Positions 7,271 through 14,259 are shown, counted from the first letter of the stretch. The stretch is DNA of 15,544 bases from an uncultured Bacilli bacterium (GCA_947627965.1 CANQYA010000008.1:1-15544), one strand, 5' to 3'. Made by a program: numbers and translations. The notes: a model not told the origin generated them from the sequence alone.

Positions 7271-8436
7271 TATGATTTTAAATTGTATTTACTTACGTTA
7301 TTCTTTGATGTTCTTATTACTGGTATAGCTTTCTTAAGGCTTTGAGTTACTAAACAAGTATCAGAAGTAAAGGTTGCAGTACCATCATTATAGAAATATT
7401 TTTCTTTATTACTAGAACATTTTACTTCATTATCTGATACTTTATCAGATAACCAAGCATTGTAATTTGTTATTAATGTCGGTGGCTTGACATCGCTTTT
7501 TATCCAATTATCATATAAAATTTTATCAATATTATTAAATTCTTCATGACTTGGTAACCTTATCGATAAGCCACTCACACTTCCAGCACTGTCTACTATA
7601 GACTTCCGTATTTCCGGTAATAAGGTTTTATCTAAATAATAACCTATATTACTACTTGCATTAGTATTATATTCTGAACTACCTCCTGTATCAAAAGCCA
7701 TTGTTGGTATATTAAAGGTTGTATCATTATAATCGTATAATAAGTCAACATATTCTTCAGTAGGTCCAGTATCTTTAGTAACTAACCAACGGGAGCCACC
7801 TTTTAACATGACGTAATCTCCCGCATTAAATTGAGGATAAACGGTTTCCATTGGGATTTCCATTTCACCTGGCATAGATATAGAAGGACCCGGCATAGGT
7901 AGGTCACTAGAAGTAGACTTAGCCCAGTTAAAAGAAGCTGTAATATATCCGATAGTAGCTGTATCAGAATCAAACCAAATAACAGCTTTCGTCGTTTCTC
8001 CAGGTTTCAAAGTCATGCTACCTAAGGTAGTTCCCGTAGAATATCCTTTAAAATTATAACCACTCATCGTTGTAGTTGTCTCTTTATAAGTTGCCGTTAC
8101 ATTTCCTATATTCTTAAAAGTAACAATGCATTGAAAAGTATACTTTTCATTTTTACCAGCATGTGGCATTCTTCTTTTTATGCCAATCGAAACCGTTTTA
8201 TTGGTATGGGCAGAATACACTATACCATAGCCAGATAATGTTGTAATATTTATTGCACACAGTGGATTATTCCCCTCTACTATATCCACATCAAGATATT
8301 CGTCTATTCTAACATTACCATTAACTTTTAACTGTTGTTGTAAGGCTGCATAACCTAAGGACATGACAAAGACAATAACTATTGCTACAAGAGAAACAAT
8401 AACTTGTTTATTAAATAGTTTCTTCATTATTGACAC
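7270..8436 (-). CDS. Exported surface protein with two-domain layout
   Basis: The protein is 388 residues. Translation starts at GTG 8436: AGGAGG (8449-8444) lies 7 nt upstream, whereas the ATG at 8427 would be 16 nt away. Residues ~10-31 form a hydrophobic signal or anchor segment ending in SLGYAALQQQLKVNGNV, a pattern common to Firmicutes exported proteins of the type YAAxxxxLxVxGxx. Residues ~35-172 form a beta-rich domain. A linker rich in Pro and Met (~178-201) follows. Residues ~202-380 form a second domain with WLVTKD, LPSHEEF, YNAWLSD and a closing AIPVIRTSK, reminiscent of DUF6273-like modules whose end reads RPVI. Four cysteines (60, 103, 340, 361) could form disulfides. Function is unknown; a cell-surface role is inferred. 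The gene is a single transcription unit ending at 7239-7270. Confidence 0.75.
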   Translation of the reverse strand: MSIMKKLFNKQVIVSLVAIVIVFVMSLGYAALQQQLKVNGNVRIDEYLDVDIVEGNNPLCAINITTLSGYGIVYSAHTNKTVSIGIKRRMPHAGKNEKYTFQCIVTFKNIGNVTATYKETTTTMSGYNFKGYSTGTTLGSMTLKPGETTKAVIWFDSDTATIGYITASFNWAKSTSSDLPMPGPSISMPGEMEIPMETVYPQFNAGDYVMLKGGSRWLVTKDTGPTEEYVDLLYDYNDTTFNIPTMAFDTGGSSEYNTNASSNIGYYLDKTLLPEIRKSIVDSAGSVSGLSIRLPSHEEFNNIDKILYDNWIKSDVKPPTLITNYNAWLSDKVSDNEVKCSSNKEKYFYNDGTATFTSDTCLVTQSLKKAIPVIRTSKNNVSKYNLKS

Positions 8437-8440
8437 CTTA

Positions 8441-8449
8441 TCACCTCCT
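8441..8449 (-). promoter_or_regulatory. Ribosome binding site selecting a GTG start
   Basis: AGGAGGTGA on the minus strand is a near-complete complement of the 16S rRNA 3' end. Its core AGGAGG lies 7 nt before GTG 8436 and 16 nt before the next ATG, so it decides the start of the surface protein. Confidence 0.75.
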
Positions 8450-8484
8450 ATTATAAGCTTATATACTCTATATTCTACACAATT

Positions 8485-8493
8485 AGTATAACA
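8485..8493 (-). promoter_or_regulatory. Extended -10 element before the surface-protein gene
   Basis: TGTTATACT on the minus strand is a TGn extended -10 with hexamer TATACT, about 50 bp before the GTG start. The -35 region (CTATTT) is poor, so it would rely on the extended -10. Confidence 0.4.
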
Positions 8494-8514
8494 CTTTTTT
8501 AGAAAAAAAATAGA

Positions 8515-8538
8515 AAAAATATTTTACTTAATATTTTT
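8515..8538 (-). terminator. Weak AT-only hairpin after the division operon
   Basis: A 9-bp stem made only of A and T, AAAAATATT with AATATTTTT, spans the stop codon of the PH-like gene. On the minus strand it is followed by two long T-runs. Stability should be low, so this is a tentative terminator. Confidence 0.3.
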
Positions 8539-8868
8539 CCCTATTGTTTTTTCTACATCATCATCTTTCAAATAAAAGTAATTGCTATCATTTAATATAT
8601 ATTTAACAAAACTATTTGCTTTCTTTATTTCCTTTATTTTATCGAGACTAACACTAAATATTTCTTCTTTTTGCTTAATATATTGAAGTCCCCTAGCTAT
8701 TCTTAAATCTTCTTCATTATTATTTAAAGCACTGGGATAATCTAATAGTATTAATCTTTTATTAGTTACAATAGTTGACACATTTTTACTATCGTTATCT
8801 ATTTTTAAAATACTATTATCACTTATTAATATAACTTCTTCACCTTTTAGTAATTGATAATTATACAT
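8524..8868 (-). CDS. Small PH-domain-like protein
   Basis: The protein is 114 residues with no signal peptide or membrane segment. The central VTNKRLILLDY matches the TNKRLI signature of bacterial PH-like domains (bPH/YokE or GRAM-like folds). The surrounding pattern of short beta strands (GEEVILISDNSILKI, EIFSVSLDKIKEIKK, YFYLKDDD) and a short C-terminal helix fits that fold. Such domains bind lipids or act as protein-interaction modules; its partner is unknown. The AAGGAG ribosome binding site (8879-8874) overlaps the divIVA stop codon, so translation is probably coupled to DivIVA, hinting at a role at the membrane or septum. That role is inferred from the neighbourhood only. Confidence 0.6.
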   Translation of the reverse strand: MYNYQLLKGEEVILISDNSILKIDNDSKNVSTIVTNKRLILLDYPSALNNNEEDLRIARGLQYIKQKEEIFSVSLDKIKEIKKANSFVKYILNDSNYFYLKDDDVEKTIGKNIK

Positions 8869-8877
8869 AATAACTCC

Positions 8878-9315
8878 TTAATCGTCATTTATATCTAATA
8901 TCTCTATTTCGTCAACCATTTCTAATTGTTGTTCAATGACTAATTTTAATTTCTTTTTAAATATTCTTGCATTTCTTTCTAAATTATCAGCTTTTAATTC
9001 TATTTTTTCTGCTCTTAATAAGGCATCATTTACAATTCTTGAGGCATTTCTTCTTGCATCTTCTACGATAATTCTAGCTTCATCCATAGCTTGTTTTTTG
9101 ATATTGGTACTAGCTTCTTCTGCTTTATACATCGCACCATTTAATGTTTCTTCTTTATTTTTACTTTTTACTAACTCTTCTTTTAAATTATTTATTTCTA
9201 TTTGTTGAGATTTTACTCTTTTAATCATAGTTTCGGTGTTCTCAATAACTTCATCAATGAATTTATTTACTTCACTTCTACTATAACCATTCGCTTCTAA
9301 ATGAAACTTGTCCAT
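8878..9315 (-). CDS. divIVA: DivIVA-family cell-division/polarity protein
   Basis: This is a 145-residue coiled-coil protein that recognises negatively curved membrane at septa and poles and recruits division or cell-wall partners. The N-terminus (KFHLEANGYSRSEVNKFIDEV, residues 3-23, in two pieces here: FHLEANGYSR and SEVNKFIDEV) is the DivIVA lipid-binding domain with its conserved GY-S-EVD/NxF pattern. Residues ~25-135 are predicted coiled coil with many Glu, Lys and Ala. It is slightly shorter than Bacillus DivIVA (about 164). A GAGGTGA ribosome binding site precedes the start, and the gene lies 22 bp after sepF in one operon, as in the ylm-sepF-divIVA clusters of other Firmicutes. The ylmG and ylmH genes usual between them are absent. 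Confidence 0.9.
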   Translation of the reverse strand: MDKFHLEANGYSRSEVNKFIDEVIENTETMIKRVKSQQIEINNLKEELVKSKNKEETLNGAMYKAEEASTNIKKQAMDEARIIVEDARRNASRIVNDALLRAEKIELKADNLERNARIFKKKLKLVIEQQLEMVDEIEILDINDD

Positions 9316-9337
9316 AATCTCACCTCATTACTGATAA

Positions 9338-9769
9338 TTACCAATTAAATTCTTCTTCGTCCTCTTCGTCTTTACTATCTTGTTTTTTACTTCTTGTTCC
9401 TTTAACCGTTGGTGTTTGTGCATTATCGTCAGATATTTTTCCTTCAACATTTATATTTTTAGGTGTGCAAAGAAAAATACCTCCACCTAACTTTTGTAAA
9501 TCTCCCCCGATTGCATACAAAGTTCCACTCAAGAAATCAACTATTCTTTTAGCTTGATCAGGTGTTACTCTTTTTAAGTTAACTACCACTGCACTTTTAT
9601 TTTTTAAATAATCTGCTATCTGTTGGCTTTCAGAATATGCTCTAGGTTCTAGAAGCATCATCTTATTTCCTCCATCAGCTTGTTCTTCTATATAATACTC
9701 TTTTTGTTCGTCATCATTTTCTTGGCTTTCTCCACCTGTAAAAAAACTTTTAAATTTATCTAATGCCAT
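9338..9769 (-). CDS. sepF: Cell division protein SepF
   Basis: This is a 143-residue cytoplasmic protein that tethers FtsZ filaments to the membrane and shapes the division ring. The N-terminal [12 protein letters not shown] is the amphipathic membrane-binding helix. An acidic linker runs from ~14 to 34. The SepF core is at ~36-106, with [50 protein letters not shown] and [10 protein letters not shown], all typical of the family. The tail (~112-143) is long and ends in a highly acidic [10 protein letters not shown], unlike the short tail of Bacillus SepF. A GGAGG ribosome binding site precedes the ATG. Its promoter is probably at 9808-9836, just after herA, and it heads the sepF-divIVA-PH-like operon. 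Confidence 0.93.
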   Translation of the reverse strand: MALDKFKSFFTGGESQENDDEQKEYYIEEQADGGNKMMLLEPRAYSESQQIADYLKNKSAVVVNLKRVTPDQAKRIVDFLSGTLYAIGGDLQKLGGGIFLCTPKNINVEGKISDDNAQTPTVKGTRSKKQDSKDEEDEEEFNW

Positions 9770-9807
9770 ATAAATCCTCCATTATCATACTTTTAATATT
9801 CATTATC

Positions 9808-9836
9808 ATTGTAACACATTATTTTTTATTTTTAAA
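9808..9836 (-). promoter_or_regulatory. Predicted sepF promoter
   Basis: TTTAAA (9836-9831) and TACAAT (9813-9808) are separated by 17 bp on the minus strand, with a TG one base upstream of the -10 (extended -10). It sits between the herA stop (9840) and the sepF start (9769). The herA promoter uses the same -35 hexamer. Confidence 0.45.
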
Positions 9837-9839
9837 GTC

Positions 9840-11624
9840 CTATTTTTCACCATACCAAATTCGACAAATATCACTATTATTACTTAATGGTTCAGGGTTA
9901 GGTCTATCTATTTCAACTGCTACTGGTACTTTAAAAGCTGATCCGAATGCTAAAGCATTACCTGGTTGTAAAGTCTTAAGTTTAGAAACTAATTCTTCAC
10001 TCATATTAGGTACCATTTCTTTTATATAAGTTAAATCTTTAGGGTGTAAAGTTCTTAATATAATAAAGTTAGAACATTGAGAAATACAAGTATCACTTAA
10101 TTCACTAGGTCTTTGAGTAATTAATCCTAAAAGGATACCATATTTCCTTCCTTCTTTAGTAATACGATTAAAAATATTATATCCTAGTAATTGCTCATCT
10201 CTATCCATTTGAACGTAACGATGGGCTTCTTCAATAATTATATGAAAAGGTATTTTACCGCGATCACTATTAGTAACAGCAAAGTCAAAAAGCATTTTAG
10301 ATATTATTTTAGTTATACTTTTAGCCATACGGTCATTAACATAATTTATATTAAAATTAACTATTTGACTTTTAGCACCATTATTAGTAGTAAGTAAGCT
10401 TGCAATATAACTTTGGCGATCTATCATAGTATCGTAATCAAAGAATAAAGAATAATTACTATTAATTAAGGAATGTAAGCGAACACTAAGTACATTGGCA
10501 TAATCAAAGACTTTATCACTTTTTAATATTCCTTCTGAGATAAGAGCAAAGTCTAAAGCTAGTTCTAAATCCTTTAAGGTATAAGGTATATCTCCTTTGG
10601 GATCAGGTAATTCTAATCCTTCGACAATAAATGACGTTATAAAGTCAACTACTAATTCCATTTCTTGCATTTTACCTGATTTATCAATAAATAAACATTG
10701 TCTTAATGTTCTTACATACCCAGGTTGGGCTATCTGACTTTCTAAGTTTAATTCGTTAGAATGATAAGTAGTTAAAACTGCAACTATTTGATCTCTTATT
10801 TTACTAGAATCTTTACCACTTTTTAAAATATCTAATAAAGCTCTTGCTATAATGTCGTTACGCAGTTTAGTAACATCTTTATTATCGTTACTACTTTCAC
10901 TATTTTTTAAGATAGGAACTAGCTTTAAAGCTTTTTCTATTATTGACAATTGTGCTGTTTCGCTAGCATCTAATAATAGTGCAATATCGTCTACCCCTAA
11001 TAACCATAATGGAATTTTTAATAATTCCCCATCAGGATTTAAGACATTAGTTGTATAAACTTTATAGTTTAAGGCTTTAGATACTTCATTAATATTAGAA
11101 AAAGCATGGGTATATTCTCCATAAGCGTCAAAAATAAATATATTAGCGTTTACTGGTAAGTAAGTATTACTAGTAAAAATATTTTGAATTAGTCTTGCTA
11201 CTGTAAAACTTTTACCTGAACCAGTATTACCTAATATAGCAAAATGATTACTAAAAAAGTCATTGATACCTATATTAATGCGATAATTATTATAAACAGT
11301 CGATTTACCTAAGTATATTTGGTCGTTATTTTTGATTTGTTGATCTCCTAATATTAAAGCTAATTCGTCCATATTAATAATTCTAATACTAGATTTAAAA
11401 GATGGTTTTTTATTAATTCCTGGTAAAAAGCAATTATTAATTATTTCACCAACAATTACTATTTTACAAGTATCTATATTAATATTTTGTATTTCACCAA
11501 TAATCTTTTTTTCGTCATCTTCAAAAACAACATGAACATTAATTAAATTAGTTTGAGAGGTAACATCTATCGCTAGTTTTACGGTAACAACATTATCTAA
11601 TATATCTATAATATTTCCTATCAT
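9840..11624 (-). CDS. herA: HerA-like FtsK/VirB4-superfamily DNA-translocating ATPase
   Basis: The protein is 594 residues. The N-terminal ~1-105 form the HAS-barrel beta domain of HerA proteins. The ATPase has Walker A GNTGSGKS (132-139), a FIFDAYGEYTHAF segment typical of the DUF87 group, Walker B HIIIEEAH (461-468), and the TQRPSELS motif (503-510) after it. HerA hexamers pump double-stranded DNA; archaeal HerA works with the nuclease NurA in end resection, and bacterial homologues act in defence (for example with Sir2 or DUF4297) or in DNA processing. No NurA or other nuclease partner is adjacent. Its position beside sepF and divIVA suggests housekeeping chromosome handling near division, but that is inference. 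The ribosome binding site is weak. The promoter at 11648-11676 overlaps the left 32-bp repeat. Confidence 0.88.
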   Translation of the reverse strand: MIGNIIDILDNVVTVKLAIDVTSQTNLINVHVVFEDDEKKIIGEIQNINIDTCKIVIVGEIINNCFLPGINKKPSFKSSIRIINMDELALILGDQQIKNNDQIYLGKSTVYNNYRINIGINDFFSNHFAILGNTGSGKSFTVARLIQNIFTSNTYLPVNANIFIFDAYGEYTHAFSNINEVSKALNYKVYTTNVLNPDGELLKIPLWLLGVDDIALLLDASETAQLSIIEKALKLVPILKNSESSNDNKDVTKLRNDIIARALLDILKSGKDSSKIRDQIVAVLTTYHSNELNLESQIAQPGYVRTLRQCLFIDKSGKMQEMELVVDFITSFIVEGLELPDPKGDIPYTLKDLELALDFALISEGILKSDKVFDYANVLSVRLHSLINSNYSLFFDYDTMIDRQSYIASLLTTNNGAKSQIVNFNINYVNDRMAKSITKIISKMLFDFAVTNSDRGKIPFHIIIEEAHRYVQMDRDEQLLGYNIFNRITKEGRKYGILLGLITQRPSELSDTCISQCSNFIILRTLHPKDLTYIKEMVPNMSEELVSKLKTLQPGNALAFGSAFKVPVAVEIDRPNPEPLSNNSDICRIWYGEK

Positions 11625-11647
11625 ACTATCAACCCTATCCTAAGACG

Positions 11648-11676
11648 ATTATAGCATAATCTCTTTCTTTTTTAAA
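11648..11676 (-). promoter_or_regulatory. herA promoter with extended -10
   Basis: TATAAT (11653-11648) on the minus strand is preceded by TGC, giving a perfect extended -10. TTTAAA (11676-11671) lies 17 bp further up. The -35 box is inside the left copy of the 32-bp direct repeat (11668-11699), so the cassette insertion kept the herA promoter intact. Confidence 0.6.
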
Positions 11677-11699
11677 TATAAAAAGTAAAAAACTATATA
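11668..11699. repeat. 32-bp direct repeat, copy 1 (herA side)
   Basis: The 32 bp here are identical, base for base, to 13546-13577, in the same orientation at an offset of 1878 bp. The flanks diverge immediately on both sides. The sequence is AT-rich but not a simple repeat; it includes AAAAAGTAAAAAACTATATA. The pair bounds the DUF4143 ATPase cassette. Confidence 0.9.
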
Positions 11700-11880
11700 A
11701 CTAAAGTAAAACGTAAAGGGAAAAGATATCTGAAGCATTAAAAATACTAAAATCTACTGTTAATGATGTAAATATAATAAAAAAACAACTGGATATAGTA
11801 GAAATCAAATATCTGTATTTTCTAAGTATGTAGATATATTTTTATAAGAATAATTTATAAAATGGGAAAAGTCAAAAAAT
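11700..11880. other. Intergenic stretch with no supported gene
   Basis: This is the left interior of the repeat-bounded cassette. I see no ORF with a start codon and ribosome binding site. A plus-strand frame without a start (11717-11833) reads as a short charged helical peptide (SEALKILKSTVNDVNIIKKQ) and could be a decayed coding remnant; I cannot assign it. Confidence 0.4.
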
Positions 11881-11882
11881 GT

Positions 11883-11926
11883 TTAAAAAAAATTATAGAA
11901 CGAAATACAAAAAATTCGTTCTATAA
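11883..11926 (-). terminator. Rho-independent terminator of the ATPase/HAM1-remnant unit
   Basis: A perfect 12-bp stem, TTATAGAACGAA (11893-11904) with TTCGTTCTATAA (11915-11926) around a 10-nt loop, is followed on the minus strand by an eight-T run. It ends transcription from the ATPase promoter before herA, insulating the cassette. Confidence 0.75.
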
Positions 11927-11983
11927 AATAAAAGCAAAAGTATTTAAATAAACGTAGTATCTATCTTACTATCAAAGAAAGTG

Positions 11984-12118
11984 TTAATACAATATATCAG
12001 CTTGAATTTCCGTTGTTTCCATTTTAACATTGTCAACTTCAATACCAAGCGGTTCTAATATTTGCTTTGCACTCATTATTTTAGAAAAGTTTCCAGTAAC
12101 ATAAGTTATCTTCTTCAT
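11984..12118 (-). pseudogene. Truncated HAM1/RdgB-type NTP pyrophosphatase remnant
   Basis: This is a 44-codon reading frame from ATG 12118 to TAA 11984. The peptide begins MKKITYVTGNFSKIMSAKQI and continues LEPLGIEVDNVKMETTEIQA. That matches the N-terminus of the HAM1/RdgB family (the VTGN..K nucleotide-binding loop, ILxPLGIEV, then EIQ), enzymes that hydrolyse ITP, dITP and XTP. The family is normally about 190-200 residues, and everything after the EIQ segment is missing; no continuation is visible in other frames. It starts 38 bp after the ATPase stop with a weak GAAGTGAT ribosome binding site and precedes the terminator. It is most likely a gene broken by rearrangement. A retained small peptide cannot be excluded. 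Confidence 0.65.
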
Positions 12119-12156
12119 TTTATCACTTCTTTTGTAATTAATTATAATATAATTAT

Positions 12157-13434
12157 TTAATTTTTTAAAGCTGTTATAGGAATAACAATAACACCATCAC
12201 TACGAGTATAAATAGCATTACTTAAACCACATATAACACACATACTTTTAGGAGGTTTACCACCTTTTTCTACAATACTATTCCTTACTTTAAGTAAATT
12301 ATTAGAAGCTTCGTCTATTTGATTGGCACCAAGTTTAATTTCAAATGCCATATAATCTCCATCTTCAAGTTCAATAACAGCATCAAACTCATTACCATCA
12401 TAATCTTGATAATGATATAAATTCCAATTATTAGCTTCAGCATAAATTCTTAAATCTCTTTCAACCATAGCTTCAAAGAAAAAGCCAAAAGTAAGTAAAT
12501 CGTTAACACATTTTTCAACTGTCATATCTAATAAAGAGGTAGCAATGGAAGGATCGACAAAATGTCTTTTTTCCAGTTGTTTTACTCGCATACTACTTCT
12601 AATATTAGAATTGAAAGGTGGTTGATTTTCAATTAAATATAATCTACTTAAATCGTTTAAATATTCAGCTATTGTTTTAGCATCTATGTCTTCATTCTCA
12701 AAACCTTCGATATCATCTTTTAATTTATTAATTGAAGCCGTTGTTGATTCATTTCTTGAAAGAGACTTCATTAAAAGAAAAATCTTATTTAAATCACGTT
12801 TTACATCACTTATTCTGTTTAAGTCCATATTTATAGTTTCTTTAATGTATTCCTTAGGTATTTTTATTGCTTCTTCAAAAGGAACGTCCATACTACCAGG
12901 AAAACCACCTCTTAAAACTAATTTAATAATATCTACTAAATTAATGTCTTTCGTTTTCTTATTTGTTACTTTATTATTATAGATATCTTTTAAAGAAACA
13001 TCTCCTGTAGAGTCTCCCGACTCATATAAACTCATTGGATACATCTTAATTTTTAGAATTCTTCCTGCTCCAGAATGTTTTATTTTACTATTTTGTTCAT
13101 GTGAAAGAACAGTTGAACCTGTCAAAATATATTTACCTTTAACACCGTCTTCGTCACATTTATATCTAGTTGCGTCCCATATTTCCGGTACTTCTTGCCA
13201 TTCGTCAATTAAACGAGGAATAGCACCTTCAAATATTAAAGATACATCGGTCTCAGCTAACCTTCTATTTTGATAACTACCACTTGGATCCATTAATAAA
13301 AATTCACTATTAGCATGCCTCCTAGAAGTCCAAGTTTTACCTATCCATTTAGCTCCAACGATGTTAATCGCACCATAGGCTTTTAAACTTTTATCAATTT
13401 TTTCATCAATTAATCTTGGCTTATATTCTACCAT
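12157..13434 (-). CDS. AAA ATPase of the DUF4143 group
   Basis: The protein is 425 residues. The N-terminal P-loop domain (~1-150) has Walker A GAKWIGKT (27-34), Walker B RLIDEWQ (74-80) and the sensor-like KYILTGSTV (101-109). A helical or winged-helix-like middle follows (~190-290). The C-terminal DUF4143 region (~290-425) has a PD-(D/E)XK nuclease-like arrangement: FFFEAMVERDL (Glu321), NEFDAVIE (Asp351) and AFEIKLG (Glu365, Lys367). Members of this large, patchily distributed family (COG1373) have no agreed function; defence, toxin-antitoxin or DNA-processing roles have been proposed. The ribosome binding site is AGGAG. It has its own near-consensus promoter (13458-13486) and sits alone between 32-bp direct repeats, consistent with recent acquisition. 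Whether the nuclease fold is active is unknown. Confidence 0.88.
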   Translation of the reverse strand: MVEYKPRLIDEKIDKSLKAYGAINIVGAKWIGKTWTSRRHANSEFLLMDPSGSYQNRRLAETDVSLIFEGAIPRLIDEWQEVPEIWDATRYKCDEDGVKGKYILTGSTVLSHEQNSKIKHSGAGRILKIKMYPMSLYESGDSTGDVSLKDIYNNKVTNKKTKDINLVDIIKLVLRGGFPGSMDVPFEEAIKIPKEYIKETINMDLNRISDVKRDLNKIFLLMKSLSRNESTTASINKLKDDIEGFENEDIDAKTIAEYLNDLSRLYLIENQPPFNSNIRSSMRVKQLEKRHFVDPSIATSLLDMTVEKCVNDLLTFGFFFEAMVERDLRIYAEANNWNLYHYQDYDGNEFDAVIELEDGDYMAFEIKLGANQIDEASNNLLKVRNSIVEKGGKPPKSMCVICGLSNAIYTRSDGVIVIPITALKN

Positions 13435-13457
13435 TATATCAGCTCCTGTATGAGTAC

Positions 13458-13486
13458 ATTATAGCATATTGCGGTATATTTGTCTA
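13458..13486 (-). promoter_or_regulatory. Strong promoter of the DUF4143 ATPase gene
   Basis: TAGACA (13486-13481) and a perfect TATAAT (13463-13458) are separated by 17 bp on the minus strand, and TGC before the -10 makes it an extended type. The first of three 23-bp-spaced motifs begins one base upstream of the -35 box, so a motif-binding protein would sit next to RNA polymerase. Confidence 0.7.
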
Positions 13487-13487
13487 T

Positions 13488-13545
13488 TTTATTGGAGCAA
13501 ATTTTTGTAGTTTATTGGGTCATATTTTGTAAATTTATTGGAGCA
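13488..13545. repeat. Three iterons at exact 23-bp spacing
   Basis: On the plus strand TTTATTGGAGCA occurs at 13488-13499 and 13534-13545, and the variant TTTATTGGGTCA at 13511-13522. The start-to-start distance is 23 bp in both steps, slightly over two helical turns, so the motifs face the same side of the DNA. The array abuts the ATPase promoter on one side and ends exactly where the right 32-bp repeat begins (13546). It may be an operator for ATPase expression or a terminal binding site of the cassette. Confidence 0.7.
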
Positions 13546-13577
13546 TTTTTTAAATATAAAAAGTAAAAAACTATATA
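13546..13577. repeat. 32-bp direct repeat, copy 2 (PBP side)
   Basis: Identical to 11668-11699. It starts directly after the last 23-bp-spaced motif and ends 7 bp before the stop codon of the PBP fragment. Confidence 0.9.
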
Positions 13578-13584
13578 CTAAGCA

Positions 13585-14259
13585 TTAATTACCTAGTAAT
13601 AGTCTAACTTTAGAAGTTGATTTTACTTTTTCATTAGGATTAGGTGACTGTTCTATTACTTTATCGCCATTACCAGTATATTCTACTTCTAAAGGATATA
13701 AAGCTCTCGTTGCTTCTTTTACGCTCATACCTATTACATTAGGCACAGTATAATATACAGGGTCATCCCATTGTTTAACTTTTTCGATAGCGTTTTCTTG
13801 ACGAGGTATATCTAAAGCATCGATAATATCCAATAAAATACGCCTAGCAATAGGTGCGGTTGTGTAACTAGATAAAAGAGCGGTATTTTTAGGATTATCG
13901 ATTGCTAAATATAATACTGCTTTAGGGTCATTAGCAGGAACAACTGCCATAAATGACATAATATAATTATTAACTAAGTAACGACCGTTCTCTACTTTTT
14001 GAGCAGTACCCGTCTTACCACCAATTCTATAACCGTCGATGTATGCATATTTTCCTCCACCACGGGCAACAACACTTTCCAAAGCATAACGCATAATATC
14101 GCTTGTTTCTTTACTAATTGTCTTACGAACTAATTTTTTATCAACACTTTTAATAATGGTATCTGTTTCAGGTTCTAAAAAGTTTTTTACAATATATGGT
14201 TGGTATAAATTACCACCATTAACTACTGCTGATACTGCTGTTACTTGTTGTATTGGAGT
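13585..14259 (-). pseudogene. 3' part of a class B penicillin-binding protein, interrupted by a recombinase element
   Basis: The frame encodes 224 residues of the C-terminal half of a division or sporulation transpeptidase (PBP2/FtsI/SpoVD type), which cross-links peptidoglycan outside the membrane. It opens with TPIQQVTAVSAVVNGG, the conserved segment that normally follows GQGxxV. It then has RIGGKTGTAQ with the KTG box (residues ~82-84) and ends in one PASTA domain (~170-222). The SxxK nucleophile motif, the SxN motif and the membrane anchor are missing. Directly upstream of Thr1 the frame meets TAG (14262-14260) and the sequence becomes the 3' end of a serine recombinase gene. An internal ATG (14094) is not the true start, because conserved PBP sequence continues upstream of it. 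One PASTA domain resembles SpoVD; PbpB has two. Excision of the element could restore the gene; otherwise it is dead. Confidence 0.88.

Larger units (their letters stand above)
11668..13577. mobile_element. Putative repeat-bounded ATPase cassette (1.9 kb)
   Basis: Two perfect 32-bp direct repeats enclose one complete gene (the DUF4143 ATPase), a truncated HAM1-like reading frame, a hairpin terminator and a set of three 23-bp-spaced motifs abutting the right repeat. Removing one repeat and the interior would join the PBP 3' end (stop at 13585) to the herA promoter with about 8 bp between the PBP stop and the single repeat. This is the layout expected before insertion. No transposase or recombinase is encoded inside, so movement would need an outside enzyme or homologous or replicative recombination. 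Identity as a mobile unit is inferred from the repeats. Confidence 0.45.

Noticed and set aside
8936..9208. Plus-strand ORF opposite divIVA
   Set aside because: Shadow of the coiled-coil coding sequence; no ribosome binding site and composition explained by the antisense of Glu/Lys/Ala codons.
11717..11833. Plus-strand open frame encoding a short charged peptide
   Set aside because: No start codon, no ribosome binding site and no recognisable family; recorded only as a possible decayed remnant.
13585..14094. Complete small PASTA protein starting at ATG 14094
   Set aside because: Conserved PBP transpeptidase sequence continues in frame for 55 codons upstream of that ATG, so the piece is a fragment of a larger gene.
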